Shown one piece after another: positions 32,999 through 45,221 of a DNA stretch of 64,000 nucleotides; position 1 is the stretch's first letter; each line of letters starts with the position of its first letter. A program made the position numbers and the translations under genes. Under the pieces are notes generated by a model. That model was not told where the DNA came from. It saw only the letters and a program-made list of their open reading frames with translations, and made no database searches. This DNA comes from Oncomelania hupensis (Eukaryota; Mollusca; Gastropoda; Littorinimorpha; Pomatiopsidae). The stretch lies in assembly GCA_036898135.1 (NCBI GenBank), contig CM072525.1, positions 54,215,299-54,279,298 of the forward strand, in the 5' to 3' direction.

Positions 32999-34411
32999 TG
33001 TGACGACACGAGTTTCAGCAGTAACAGAGAGAGCTATATTTTGTGCGAAGTTGCACTTCTCTGTTACGTAGTGTACATAGATAGCTTGACCGTTTTCTTT
33101 ATTGCGTACGAAAGAATGCAATAGCCGTAAGTCCCGTGCGTATCGTAGTAAATAGGGGTATGCAGAATAAGAATAGGGCTACTGACGAGAACTCGACTGT
33201 TTTGCTTGTGGCCTGGGTGCATTTGGTAAGGCAGAGTGATTTTGGTGCTTTTTGCGTGAGGTCGGCTCTAATCAGGCAGTATCCCTGTGACTGTGTGTCT
33301 ATTAGAACTAGGTGTCTGTGTTGGAAGGGTGTGTATCGTTGGTTCGAGCCACCCAAGGTCTTACGCCCTCGTCGGGGTAAGAATGCTTAGAGTCCGAAAG
33401 TGAGGAGGATTGTAATTGCCATTTATGAGATAAATGTAGAATTCCTTCCTAAGGTGGTGTGGTTCTCTATTGAACACCTACCGAGGCTCAAGGTCTTTTG
33501 AAGAATTGAGATGTCCTTATCCTCGTCATTGTTATTGTTGTGAGAATAACTAGCAAATAGCCAGACACGAAATTAACTCTCAGGACTAACCACTGTGTCA
33601 TCTGTGTTGTGTTGTTCTGTGTTGGGGAAAGGTGTGTCACAAGCTGGGGCCTAAGACGGTTTGGGCTGTCATCATCTGTTATCATCTGTATCATCTGTAT
33701 TACGCTGTTTAATCCCTTACCGATGTAGTTGTGTTCCACCACACCATTGCCACTTTGCGCGGACGTGCATCTGTGTTGTAACCCTTGCCTCTACAGTTGG
33801 GGAGCGTGGAAGTAAACTCCGCCACTACTGCTTGTTTTGCCTCAGTATCGTGGGCGTCGCCATTTATTACAGGAACTCCACGCACCACACTCACGCACAC
33901 ACAGACTTGCACAGCGCCACACATAAAAACATACTTCATTTAGTTAATAAAAATCATCCATTATATTGTGAAAATAACTGTTTAGCTCCTACTGAGCTAC
34001 GTGCAAAAGACGTTTTGAACAGTGCTTCTTCAGTTCTGCAGTTTAACTTGGACAGTAGTTCGAAGATTACAGATTCACAGCTCCATTATTTCTTAGTTGG
34101 AAATTTAGTATTTTGAACTGATTGCTGATTGATATTTTGTTGTGCATTTTGTGAAAAATCTGTTGATGTTTAGTTCTGTTTTGGGTTGAACAAAGGGAGG
34201 TAATTGTTAGTTAATACTGGGGTGGGGGGGGGGGGCTTGATAGGGGTGGAGGGTGGTTAGTTCCCCATTGTCCTGTTCTTGTATGTAAATTGTTGAATAA
34301 AAGAGTGTGACTGTTATTCTGGCATTTTTGTGTTAGTTTATTTTGTTTGAGTTTATCTTATTCACTCGTTGCATGTGCTGACATCACGGAACCCGCTCGG
34401 GTGACGTGACA
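32999..34411 (+). mobile_element. Solo LTR
   Basis: 1413 bp beginning TGTGACGACACG and ending GACGTGACA, flanked by the 5-bp duplicate CTAGG (32994-32998, 34412-34416). An AATAAAAGAG polyadenylation signal is near 34297. There is no internal region, so the element was removed by LTR-LTR recombination. Sequence differs from the LTR at 1895. Confidence 0.85.
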
Positions 34412-34575
34412 CTAGGCGATTTAAGCAAGGGAAATAAGTTCTATTATGCAGGTTTCAATCTTAGGCTTAAGCTAGGCGATTTAAGCAAGGGAGATAAGTA
34501 CTGTTATGCAGGTTTCAATCTTAGGCTTAAGCTAGGCGATGTAAGCAAGGGAGATAAGTACTCAGTTTCAATCTT
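34412..34575 (+). repeat. 60-bp minisatellite, right part
   Basis: Three further copies of the unit seen at 32845-32998. Confidence 0.9.
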
Positions 34576-34719
34576 AGCGGGGTGGGCAAGATAAAGTAGC
34601 CATTTTTCACTTAGCAGTATAATCGCTCTAGTGATTTAGTGTTATTGAAGGTCCCCAATCCTTTCTCCCCTGGGATGTTTATCCCCCTTAGGTGTGTGTG
34701 GACGTTAAACGTCAAGGTT

Positions 34720-35704
34720 CATTCATTCCACACATCCCTTCAGAGTTCTATCAAGGTTTCATTCATTCCACACATCCCTTACTGGTCCTGATTTGGCTCG
34801 GAAGAGTCCGCTGGACCTAAAGCAATAACCTTGTATTGTATTGTACACAACCCTTAAAACAGAGTTCTATCAAGGTTCATTCATTCCACACATCCCTTCA
34901 AACAGAGTTCTATCAAGGTTCATTCATTCCACACAACCCTTCAAACAGAGTTCTATCAAGGTTCATTCATTCCACACATCCCTTAAAACAGTTCTATCAA
35001 GGTTCATTCATTCCACACATCCCTTCAAACAGAGTTCTATCAAGGTTCATTCATTCCACACATCCCTTCAAACAGAGTTCTATCAAGGTTCATTCATTCC
35101 ACACATCCCTTCAGAGTTCTATCAAGGTTAGTTCATTCCACACATCCCTTCAAACAGAGTTCTATCAAGGTTCATTCATTCCACACATCCCTTAAAACAG
35201 AGTTCTATCAAGGTTAGTTCATTCCACACATCCCTTAAAACAGAGTTCTATCAAGGTTCATTCATTCCACACATCCCTTCAAACAGAGTTCTATCAAGGT
35301 TCATTCATTCCACACATCCCTTCAAACAGAGTTCTATCAAGGTTCATTCATTCCACAGATCCCTTAAAACAGTTCTATCAAGGTTCATTCATTCCACACA
35401 TCCCTTCAAACAGAGTTCTATCAAGGTTCATTCATTCCACACATCGCTTCAGAGTTCTATCAAGGTTCATTCATTCCACACATCCCTTCAGAGTTCTATC
35501 AAGGTTCATTCATTCCACACATCCCTTCAGAGTTCTATCAAGGTTCATTCATTCCACACATCCCTTCAGAGTTCTATCAAGGTTAGTTCATTCCACACAT
35601 CCCTTCAAACAGAGTTCTATCAAGGTTCATTCATTCCACACATCCCTTAAAACATAGTTCTATCAAGGTTCATTCATTACACACATCCCTTCAAACAGAG
35701 TTCT
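34720..35704 (+). repeat. 43-bp minisatellite
   Basis: About 22 copies of GTTCTATCAAGGTTCATTCA + TTCCACACATCCCTTCAAAC + AGA, with shorter CTTCAGA variants. The first two copies are separated by the short dispersed repeat at 34785-34835. Confidence 0.95.
34785..34845 (-). repeat. Short dispersed repeat, copy 2, with TTGTA tail
   Basis: Inverse of the 25278 copy (GGTCCTGATTTGGCTCGGAA), followed by CTTGTATTGTATTGTA. Interrupts the 43-bp array. Confidence 0.6.
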
Positions 35705-35950
35705 AATTTGTGAACGCACGCATTCAATCGCACGGACTTTTAAAGATCCATATGCTCGTGTCCTAGACGTGCGAGACCCGGCTACAGAAATACACCCAAC
35801 AAGCACCAGGTCCCGTCTCTTCCATGCCCAGTTGTTGTGGTCAGGCGTCAGACTATGCGCCCAAAGGCTGCAAGTGGGCGCGTCTTGCGGCTTGAGTTAG
35901 ACCCTGAGCAGTTCTCAAGCTGGGAAAGCGCTATATGAAAACGATAAAAT
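35705..35950 (+). mobile_element. tRNA-derived SINE, 5' truncated
   Basis: Shares CGTGTCCTAGACG, CAGGCGTCAGACTATGCGCC and the GCGCTATATGAAAACGATAA end with the SINE at 29894. The tRNA head is missing. It lies just upstream of exon 4. Confidence 0.75.
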
Positions 35951-36002
35951 AAAATAAAGAAAACGGAATAACTGCTGCTTGTCGCTCTTACTTCTTACAC
36001 AG

Positions 36003-36083
36003 GACTGGATCTCAATAGCAATTGCTCATCGGACCCCTACTCATGCAGAATGGGCACTCTTTGTGCCTCCGACAACACCTGCA
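36003..36083 (+). CDS. Cysteine-rich module, exon 4
   Basis: 81 bp, phase 1 both sides. Acceptor TTACTTCTTACACAG, donor A|GTAAGTA (consensus). Four cysteines C-X6-C-X5-C-X5-C (NSNCSSDPYS...LCASDNTC), the same half-module length as exon 3. One N-x-S site (NCS) and one N-x-T (NTC is not a sequon). The joining codon with exon 5 is AGG. Exon end plus donor recur dozens of times downstream. Confidence 0.78.
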
Positions 36084-36175
36084 GTAAGTACGTCATGTAT
36101 CCTTAACAACACATGTAGTGAGTACGTCATGCATGTTGTGGGCTTGACACCTGTAGTAAGTACTTCATTGTATTT
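36084..36175 (+). repeat. First copies of the exon 4 donor repeat
   Basis: After the real donor GTAAGTACGTCATGTAT come TAACAACACATGTAGTGAGT and GACACCTGTAGTAAGTAC, diverged copies of the exon end and donor. Confidence 0.85.
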
Positions 36176-36480
36176 TGTAGATTTGGCACCTGTCCTTTGG
36201 GGATATTGGACTCTTTCTGCCAAATGTTCAATAGGACTTTCTATGGTATTATTATTTATTAGTGTAGGCATTTTATACGCATGTTTTTTTAAAAAATATT
36301 TTATAATGATGTTTATATTTTTTTTAACAGCGTCCCTTGCATGGGATGCCTTTATAGGAAAGTGATCAGCTAGGGTTGTTTCAGCAGATCTTTTATATGG
36401 ATCATGAGTGCCCTCTTTCAACCAAGTTGTGGTCCTGATTCGGCTCTTCGCAGTCCGCTGGACCCTGTAAACAATTACTA
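36176..36480. other. Unique insert in the exon 4 donor array
   Basis: Unique sequence with a diverged short dispersed repeat at 36430-36475 (GGTCCTGATTCGGCTC, inverted). No coding signal. Confidence 0.4.
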
Positions 36481-37900
36481 ACTATCCTTCACAACACCTA
36501 TTAGTAAATACGCCATGCATGTTGTGGACATGACACCTGTGGTAGGTACGTCATGTATAATTTACAACACCTTTAGGAAATACGTCATGCATGTTGTAGA
36601 CTTGACACCTGTAGTAAATACGTCATGTATCATTTACAACACCTTTAGGAAATACGTCATGCATGTTGTAGACTTGACACCTGTGGTAAGTACGTCATGT
36701 ATCATTTACAACACCTTTAGGAAATACGTCATGCATGTTGTAGACTTAACACCTGTAGTAAATACTTCATGTATAATGTAGACTGTAGTGAGACATCATG
36801 CATGTTGTAGACTTGACACCTGTAGTGAGACGTCATGCATGTTGTAGACTTGACATCTGTAGTAAATACGTCATGTATCATTTACAACACCTTTAGGAAA
36901 TACGTCATGCATGTTGTAGACTTGACACCTGTGGTAAGTACGTCATGTATCATTTACAACACCTTTAGGAAATACGTCATGCATGTTGTAGACTTAACAC
37001 CTGTAGTAAATACCTCATGTATAATGTAGACTGTAGTGAGACATCATGCATGTTGTAGACTTGACACCTGTAGTGAGACGTCATGCATGTTGTAGACTTG
37101 ACATCTGTAGTGAGATGTCATGCATGTTGTAGACTTGATTCCTATAGTAAATACGTCATGCATGTTGTAGACTTGATACCTTTAGTAAATACGTCATGCA
37201 GGTTGTAGACTTGACACCTGTAGTATATACGTCATGCATATCGTAGACTTGACACCTGTAGTAAATACATCATGCATGTTGCAGACTTGACATCTTTAGT
37301 AAATACATCATGCATGTTGTAGACTTGACACCTGTAGTAAATACGCCATGTGGACAGACATCTGTAGTAAATACGTCATGATGACTTGACACCTGTAGTA
37401 AATACGTCATGAAGACTTGACACCTGTAGTAAATACGTCAGGAAGACTTGACACCTGTAGTAAGTACGTCATGTGGACAGACATCTGTAGTAAATACGTC
37501 ATGTAGACGTGACACTTGCAGTAAATACGTCATGTGGACAGACATCTGTAGTAAATACGTCATGAAGACCTGACACCTGTAGTAAATACGTCATGTGGAC
37601 AGACATCTGTAGTAAATACGTCATGAAGACTTGACACCTGCAGTAAATACGTCATGTGGACAGACATCTGTAGTAAAGACGTCATGAAGACTTGACACCT
37701 GCAGTAAATATGTCATGTGGACAGACATCTGTAGTAAATACGTCATGAAGACTTGACACCTGCAGTAAATACGTCATGTGGACAGACATCTGTAGTAAAG
37801 ACGTCATGAAGACTGGACACCTGCAGTAAATACTTCATGTGGACAGACATCTGTAGTAAATACGTCATGAAGACCTGCAGTAAGTACTTTATGTAGGGAG
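36481..37900 (+). repeat. Minisatellite seeded at the exon 4 donor
   Basis: Several nested periods (about 24-65 bp) built from GACACCTGTAGTAAATACG + TCATGCATGTTGTAGACTT, later with GTGGACAGACATCTG. The exon 4 border reads ACACCTGCA|GTAAGTACGTCATG. Most units thus contain TGTA|GTAAATA or GTAAGTA, around 40-50 donor-like sites. Confidence 0.93.
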
Positions 37901-37949
37901 ACAAAAAGTTTGGTCAGGGCACAAGTGATAAAGGTATCGCTGGCCTAAA

Positions 37950-38968
37950 GTGCTGGGACTAAAGTGTATTGATAGAGATAAACTAAAGTGTATTGATAGA
38001 GATGGACTAAAAGTGTATTGACAGAGATGGACTAAAGTGTATTGATAGACATGGACTAAAGTGTACTGATAGACATGGACTAAAGTGTACTGATAGACAT
38101 GGACTAAAGTGTACTGATAGACATGGGACTAAAGTGTACTGATAGACATGCACAAAAAGTGTATTGATAGACATGGACTAAAGTGTACTGATAGACATGG
38201 ACTAAAGTGTACTGATAGACATGGACTAAAGTGTATTGATAGACATGGACTAAAGTGTATTGATAGACATGGACTAAAGTGTATTGATAGACATGGACTA
38301 AAGTGTATTGATAGACATGGACTAAAGTGTATTAATAGACATGGACTAAAGTGTACTGATAGACATGGACTAAAGTGTACTGATAGACATGGACTAAAGT
38401 GTATTGATAGACATGGACTAAAGTGTACTGATAGACATGGGACTAAAGTGTACTAATAGAGATGGACTAAAGTGTATTGATAGACACGGACTAAAGTGCA
38501 TTGATAGACATGGACTAAAGTGTATTGATAGAGATGGACTAAAGTGTATTGATAGAGATGGACTAAAGTGTATTGATAGACATGGGACTAAAGTGTATTG
38601 ATAAGAGATGGACTAAATTGTATTGAGAGACATGGACTAAAGTGTATTGATAGAGATGGACTAAAGTGTACTGATAGACTGATAGACATGGACTAAAGTG
38701 TACTGATAGACATGGGACTAAAGTGTATTGATAGACATGGACTAAAGTGTATTGATAGAGATGGACTAAAGTGTATTGATAGACATGGACTAAAGTGTAT
38801 TGATAGTGATGGGACTAAAGTGTATTGATAGACATGGACTAAAGTGCATTGATAGACATGGACTAAAGTGTATTGATAGACACGGACTAAAGTGTATTGA
38901 TAGAGATGGACTAAAGTGTATTGATAGACATGGACTAAAGTGTATTGACAGAGATAGGACTAATCTTC
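37950..38968 (+). repeat. 24-bp minisatellite
   Basis: About 42 copies of GACTAAAGTGTATTGATAGA + CATG, with occasional one-base insertions. The period gives an 8-residue open repeat, not a gene. Confidence 0.95.
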
Positions 38969-39250
38969 ATGCAAAAAAGTATTCCCCATTTGGTTGCTTG
39001 GCAACAGAAATGGGAAGTAAGCTAACTTTATGAGAGAGAATTCATCGTCAAAACTAGTTTTAACATCTAGAGTTACATGTTGGGTAGCCTTGGACCGCAA
39101 CCAGCTCCAAAGAGTTATCAGTAGTGAGCTCATGGGTGCGCCCGCTGGTAAGATGCTCCCCACCTCAATACTGCCTGAGTCTTCCGAGAGGTTCAGTGAG
39201 TACTTCGGCTTGATCACGGGATTGTACGCGCCCGTCCGGAAGAGCGCTTT
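38969..39250. other. Possible CR1/L2-type LINE fragment, 5' part
   Basis: Open on the plus strand with an SSERFSEYF segment that resembles the region before RT in CR1/L2 LINEs. Weak; it is contiguous with the RT fragment that follows. Confidence 0.3.
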
Positions 39251-39445
39251 GGCTGCACTGGGATGGTTTTAGCATGGCTCCGTTGTTACCTCTCCTGCCA
39301 CACTCAGTCTGTCATTGTCAGGTCCGCACTCTTACCCTTGGACAATGTAGTACCACAAGGCCCAGTTTTTTGGCCCTGTCTTGCTTTCCAACATCTTTAT
39401 CATTTCTGTGCCGATGATTGTCACTTGCAAATGTCTGAATGCATA
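39251..39445 (+). pseudogene. LINE reverse transcriptase fragment (CR1/L2 type)
   Basis: Reads WLRCYLSCHTQSVIVRSA, then NVVPQGPVFWP, then FCADDCHLQMS. These correspond to the RT stretch before the GxPQGS box, that box itself and a mutated YADD site, with the sequence between them shortened. Its 3' end passes directly into the 25-bp array. Confidence 0.6.
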
Positions 39446-39597
39446 GGTTCCATGGCCAGCTCAATGCATTAGTTCCATGGCCAGCTCAATGCATTAGTTC
39501 CATGTCCAGCTCAATGCATTAGTTCCATGTCCAGCTCAATGCATTAGTTCCATGGCCAGCTCAATGCATTAGTTCCATGGCCAGCTCAATGGTCACC
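39446..39597 (+). repeat. 25-bp minisatellite
   Basis: Six copies of CCATGGCCAGCTCAATGCAT + TAGTT, starting inside the LINE fragment. Confidence 0.93.
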
Positions 39598-39634
39598 AAC
39601 AAATCCAAAATGCGTGAAAAAAAATGGCAGAGCT

Positions 39635-40240
39635 CATTTTGATTGATTTACGGAGCAGACCTCTATAGTCACTCAATGTCTGCCTCAGATCATTTTGATT
39701 GATTTACGGAACAGACCTCTATAGTCACTCAATGTCTGCCTCAGATCATTTTGATTGATTTACGGAACAGACCTCTAGTCACTCAATGTCTGCCTCAGAT
39801 CATCTTGATTGATTTACGGAACAGACCTCTATAGTCACTCAATGTCTGCCTCAGATCATTTTGATTGATTTACGGAACAGACCTCTAATCACTCAATGTC
39901 TGCCTCAGATCATTTTGATTGATTTACGGAACAGACCTCTAGTCACTCAATGTCTGCCTCAGATCATTTTGATTGATTTACGGAACAGACCTCTAATCAC
40001 TCAATGTCTGCCTCAGATCATCTTGATTGATTTACGGAACAGACCTCTAATCACTCAATGTCTGCCTCAGATCATCGTGATTGATTTACGGAACAGACCT
40101 CTAGTCACTCAATGTCTGCCTCAGATCATCTTGATTGATTTACGGAACAGACCTCTAGTCATTCAATGTCTACCTCAGATCATTTTGATTGATTTACGGA
40201 GCAGACCTCTAGTCACTCAATGTCTGCCTCAGATCATCAC
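39635..40240 (+). repeat. ~54-bp minisatellite
   Basis: Eleven copies of TTTTGATTGATTTACGGAAC + AGACCTCTAGTCACTCAATG + TCTGCCTCAGATCA. Earlier copies have an extra ATAG. Confidence 0.95.
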
Positions 40241-40596
40241 AATGGATGTTTCAAGTCCATAATGTAGGGGTGCAACTTGGTGAGCGCTTTTTAGTGGAGA
40301 TGATGCAGATAAATCGTAGGTAAAGGTTATCGCAAAATCAAAGTCAATATAATATATTTTTAATCCTTTTATAAATCTTAATCTACACTGGGCATATATT
40401 TGCATGTAGACAATTATAAACAAGTTCCCTAAGGGTCATGCGAGTCATATGGTCCTACTTCTATAGTTCTCTTTGTGGTCCTGTAGATGATTTTACTGCT
40501 TGTGGTTCTCTAGACCTAAGCCAAGAGTCCTCACGACCGCTAAGCAAGAAAGTGTATACAATGTATCTGAAGAAGGCGCGCTGTGTGTGTGTGCAG

Positions 40597-40713
40597 GGAA
40601 GCCCGAGGGTTCACGGTGCCAAGCGGCGTTAGACTGCAGTGAAGGCTCCGAGTGCAGCGATGGAGAGTGCAAGTGTATCAAGGACGTCTCTGTTTCTTTA
40701 AACTCCAGATGTG
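40597..40713 (+). CDS. Cysteine-rich (EB/EGF-like) module, exon 5
   Basis: 117 bp, phase 1 both sides. Acceptor CTGTGTGTGTGTGCAG, donor G|GTACAT. Six cysteines C-X5-C-X5-C-X4-C-X-C-X10-C (GSRCQAALDC, SECSDGECKC, NSRC), the complete module with its CXC arm. The CT microsatellite starts about 9 bp into the intron. The joining codon with exon 6 is GTG. The open frame extends beyond both borders, but the flanking sequence is low-complexity. Confidence 0.8.
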
Positions 40714-40720
40714 GTACATC

Positions 40721-40721
<1 letters not shown>

Positions 40722-40797
<76 letters not shown>

Positions 40798-41030
40798 CCT
40801 GTCTGTCTCTCTCCCTGCCTGTCTGTCTCTCTCTTTGTCTTTCTCAGTCTCTCTATGTCTCTGTCTCTGTCTGCCTCTTTCTGTCTCTGTCTATCTGTCT
40901 GTCTCCTTGGCTATGTCTTTCTCTCTCTCTCTTTCTGTCTCTCTGTCTGCTGCTGTCTCTTTGGCTCTCTCTGTCTTTCTCTCTCTCCGACTCTCTCTTT
41001 CTCTCCGTCACACACACTCTCTCTCTTAGA
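40722..41030 (+). repeat. CT/CTGT microsatellite
   Basis: About 65 bp of pure CT followed by degenerate CT-rich sequence. It begins directly after the exon 5 donor. All three plus frames are open as Ser/Leu-rich artefacts. Confidence 0.95.
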
Positions 41031-41168
41031 TGTTAAATCTCTTAGACGTATTTAAAACATCTCTGTCCTATTCTGGTCCAAGCGTGTGGAATTCTCTACC
41101 AGAAGAGGTCAAGAAAAGTAAAATCATTACCATCTTTTAAACAAGGCTCCATAAATATTTAAGCTCCC

Positions 41169-41408
41169 CAGGGGCGGATCTGGGGGGGGGGGTGCACCGG
41201 GTGCACGTGCACCCCCCCACGGACGACCAAAAAAAAAAAAAAAAAAGAAGAAGAAGAAGGAAAAGAAGAAGAAGAAAGAAGAGGAAGGAGAAAAAGAAGA
41301 GGAAGAAGAATATTCAGAATATCCATAATATTCATAATAATCATCATGCTAATAATCATGCTAATCATCATCATCAGCAGCAGCAGCAGCAGCAACAGCA
41401 GCATAATG

Positions 41409-41473
<65 letters not shown>

Positions 41474-41568
41474 TATAATAATAATATTAATAATAATAAA
41501 AATAAAAAGTCTTTCCACCAAAGTGATACAATAATAATTTATTTAAAGTCTTTCCACCAAAGTGATAC

Positions 41569-41604
<36 letters not shown>

Positions 41605-41651
41605 CGTCATTTACCTCAAAGATGCTAAAAAAGCGCTATATAAGAATGATA

Positions 41652-41730
<79 letters not shown>

Positions 41731-42725
41731 CATTCTCTCCTATTTTCTTTCCCATATCAATCCATGCCCTCTTCACGCCTCAATCTCCTGTTACCCCCAC
41801 CCCCTCCCTCCTTTCTTCTTTCGTTTACTCACACCAAAGAATATGTAGTATACCCATATTCTTTGCTCACACTCACCAATCGGCCTACACATGTTAGACA
41901 TGTAACAGCTCAACTTCAAAGAACGCCGGCCAATTATGACGTGTAACATCCGCTAAAACGTCATATGCCGCTTGCATTTTGCGTTTATGTAAGAGGTTTA
42001 TTTTCAATGTAAAACATTTATTTCCTTGTGCGCTGGGCTCATTGTTGATAGAAGCGGGGACTGTCCAGCCTGTAGACTAAACAAGCACAGTGTCAATGAT
42101 TAGCGCATGATGACAAGACCGGAAATTGGGCGAGAATACCTCTGCTTATTTCGTTTAATTACACTCCTCTCATTCCAGCTCTATGTAGAAGAGTTCATTT
42201 TATATTGTGTCACTCTTTATTTAGATAGACGTTAAAGAAGCAACTGCCTAGCGTTGTTGCACAGCGTTAGTGTTAGTTACCAGTTTTTAGGAGTATTTCT
42301 ATTTTGTGAAAAGACATTTTATATTGTGCTGAACCATTTTGTGACCTACCTCACACTGAAGTGGTATGTACATATTTTGTTTGATAATGATGATAGGGAT
42401 AGAGATAAAGATATTTATAATTTATTTTATTTGTCGTGTATTCTTGTTAATATTATTCTAATCCTGTTTATTCCTAAAATGTATATTTACAGCAGTTATA
42501 GCAGCAGCTTGATCTAAGTACAATTAGGTAGCAACTCAACAACAAAAGAAAGTGTAACACATGTATGTCAGGGCATTTTGCCCATAAACTGTTGTTTTGA
42601 AAGAATAACTGTTCTTTGCTATGAATCTGAGGTAAGATACAAAAACTTCTCTCTAACCCCCCCCCCCTCCCCCCCCCCCCCAAAAAAAAAGTGCACCCTC
42701 CCGCGTGAACCTGCTGATCCGCCCT
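41169..42725. mobile_element. DNA-transposon-like element, CAGGGGCGGATC ends
   Basis: Left end CAGGGGCGGATCTGG at 41169 and right end GCTGATCCGCCCTTG at 42725 are inverse of each other. Both ends next carry a G/C run and GTGCACC. CTCCC abuts both ends (41164-41168, 42726-42730), a possible 5-bp target duplicate; the 8-bp pattern of hAT elements is not seen. The interior is A-rich and AAT microsatellites (41225-41730) plus unique AT-rich DNA. No transposase. Confidence 0.5.
41225..41732 (+). repeat. AAG and AAT microsatellites
   Basis: A-rich/AAG tract, CAG tract (41376-41402), AAT tracts at 41408-41475, 41570-41604 and 41653-41730. An AAAGTCTTTCCACCAAAGTG block is duplicated at about 41508 and 41547. 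A SINE-style AAGCGCTATATAAGAATGAT lies at 41631. Confidence 0.93.
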
Positions 42726-43064
42726 TGCTCCCTTTGCTCCTACTATTTAGGATGATTGTAAACCTCTTTGTTCTTCTCTACCCTGCCACAATTTAAGTTA
42801 CTGAGAATGTGTGAATTTACATGTGTGTATGTGTGTGTGCGCGCGCGCTCTTGTGTGTGCGGAGGGAGAAGGAGAGGGATGGGGAGAGGCAGAAGGGTGG
42901 GAGTATGTGTATTAAAATGCATTAATTTGCTTAGTGATTTGTTACCGTAGTTAAGGAATATGTTTGTTTCAAATTATTTTATATTTTGTTTGTTTTGCAT
43001 TGTTTCTTAAGAACTAGCTGTAAGACAGGTCCAAAGTACCTACTGTTATTATCCTATTAAAGGT

Positions 43065-43128
43065 TTCGACTTCTCTCCCTCTCCCTTTCCCTCTCCCTCT
43101 CTCTTTCCCTCTCCCTTTCCCTCTCTCG

Positions 43129-43214
<86 letters not shown>

Positions 43215-43215
43215 G
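43065..43215 (+). repeat. CT microsatellite
   Basis: Degenerate CCCTCT then a long pure CT tract. The minus-strand RE-repeat frames are artefacts. Confidence 0.97.
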
Positions 43216-43895
43216 AATCGGCGGTCGACAGCCGAAAGGTGCGAACATGCTTACAGGTAGCTGGAGGTCTCATTTGGCTAATATGTGATAACAGATATCG
43301 TGATTGAGAGTACTTTTTACTTCGCCTTTATCAGTGTATTTACATCAGTGTATTTACAATTACAAGTCCTGTAAATGCATGTGTGGTGACTTGAACAGTA
43401 TCAATTGTGGAGAAGGCTGTTTGCACTGAGAGACGTTGCTGACAATTACTCAAAAATAATGTAAAAGAAAGCAAGGGACTGGAAAACTAGTATGAAGAAA
43501 GCGAGGGACTGGACAACTTCCCTATGTAAAGGTTGAACATTATTATCTACATAAATAGCTGTGTGTTCCCAGTGTATCAGGAACTCACAGAGTATTATAT
43601 TCCCATAAAAAAATATTATGACGAGCCATGTGCATTTAAAGTTACACTTTTTATTAACCACTGAATGTAAATCTATGTAGTTACGCGTGGCTATGTATGT
43701 TATGAAAACAATCAAACTTAGAAGTTCAACTGTTCTCTAACCATAGGCGGAAATCTTAACAAAACAAAAGTCAATCTGTTTGTGTGTGTGTGTGTTTGAG
43801 GTGGAGGATATTGGTGGGTTCCTGTTCTAAGCGCTCATTTCACGTGGTGGTTGTGTCATGATTGGTATAAGTGTGGGTATGGAAGTGGGTCAACT
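43216..43895. other. Intronic stretch, nothing firm
   Basis: No known repeat recognised. A minus-strand 89-codon frame (43446-43715) has no domain signal. Confidence 0.35.
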
Positions 43896-44428
43896 ATGCG
43901 TGTGTGGATGTCCATTTATTTGTGTGTATGTATAGTGTATGGATGTCCATTTATTTGTGTGTATGTATAGTGTGTGGATGTCCATTTATTTGTGTGTATG
44001 TATAGTGTGTGGATGTCCATTTATTTGTGTGTATGTATAGTGTATGGATGTCCATTTATTTGTGTGCATGTATAGTGTATGGATGTCCATTTATTTGTGT
44101 GTATGTATAGTGTGTGGATGTCCATTTATTTGTGTGTATGTATAGTATATGGATGTCCATTTATTTGTGTGTATGTATAGTGTATAGATGTCCATTTATT
44201 TGTGTGTATGTATAGTGTATGGATGTCCATTTATTTGTGTGTATGTATAGTGTGTGGATGTCCATTTATTTGTGTGTATGTATAGTGTATGGATGTCCAT
44301 TTATTTGTGTGTATGTATAGTGTATGGATGTCCATTTATTTGTGTGTATGTATAGTGTATGGATGTCCATTTATTTGTGTGTATGTATAGTGTATGGATG
44401 TCCATTTATTTGTGTGTATGTATAGTGT
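43896..44428 (+). repeat. 35-bp minisatellite
   Basis: About 15 very uniform copies of TGTATGGATGTCCATTTATT + TGTGTGTATGTATAG. Confidence 0.95.
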
Positions 44429-44712
44429 ATGCAAGATTTAAGAAAATTTTACTAAGAATTTGAGAGTGAACATTGTTTCTTTTGGTGTTTGTATGTGTGA
44501 ATAAAGGAGTGTCCGTTTTGTCTTATCAGGATATCATAGGCGCGAATGGCTATAGATTATGAATTGCTGTACAAATATGGCTATAGATTATGAATTGCTG
44601 TACTGCTGTACCAATATGGATTTGTTCTGTGGTTTTGGTTTCCTTTGCTTTATTGTAATCTTCTCTTTTGTACCCTTTTGAATTTTAATGATTTTAATTT
44701 GATTTATTTTTT

Positions 44713-44714
<2 letters not shown>

Positions 44715-44781
<67 letters not shown>

Positions 44782-44785
44782 CATA

Positions 44786-44844
<59 letters not shown>

Positions 44845-44966
44845 CATTATTATTAAGATTATTATTTTTGTTGTTGTTCTATTTGTTTGCTTATAATTGT
44901 ATGAAATGGGCCCAGAGCCAATTCATTAAATCGTATCTCTCTCTCTTCCTCTCTCTCTCACACACA

Positions 44967-45012
<46 letters not shown>
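44715..45012 (+). repeat. ATT and CA microsatellites
   Basis: ATT tract with a few interruptions (44718-44855) and, after about 85 bp, CT then CA repeats (44937-45010). Confidence 0.95.
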
Positions 45013-45013
<1 letters not shown>

Positions 45014-45221
45014 GGGTACATATACACTTACATACAAACACATACACACATATACTTATGAGTACAGGCACACACAGGCTTTTGTACCCCCTGTCCCTAT
45101 TCCCTCACCTTTTCTCTCCTCTCCTACAATAGTAAATAGAAAGTAGCGTGGCTCGCACTGCCACATGTATAATCACTGTGTTAATCAATGGTGTATTACT
45201 GTTTGTTGTAACCAATCACAG

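Noticed and set aside
38148..39033. DRHGLKCI repeat proteins
   Set aside because: Frame kept open by the 24-bp satellite and broken by single-base insertions between units.
40500..41055. Long Ser/Leu-rich protein following exon 5
   Set aside because: The frame after 40713 is a CT microsatellite open in all three frames; a GT donor and the phase pattern end the exon at 40713.
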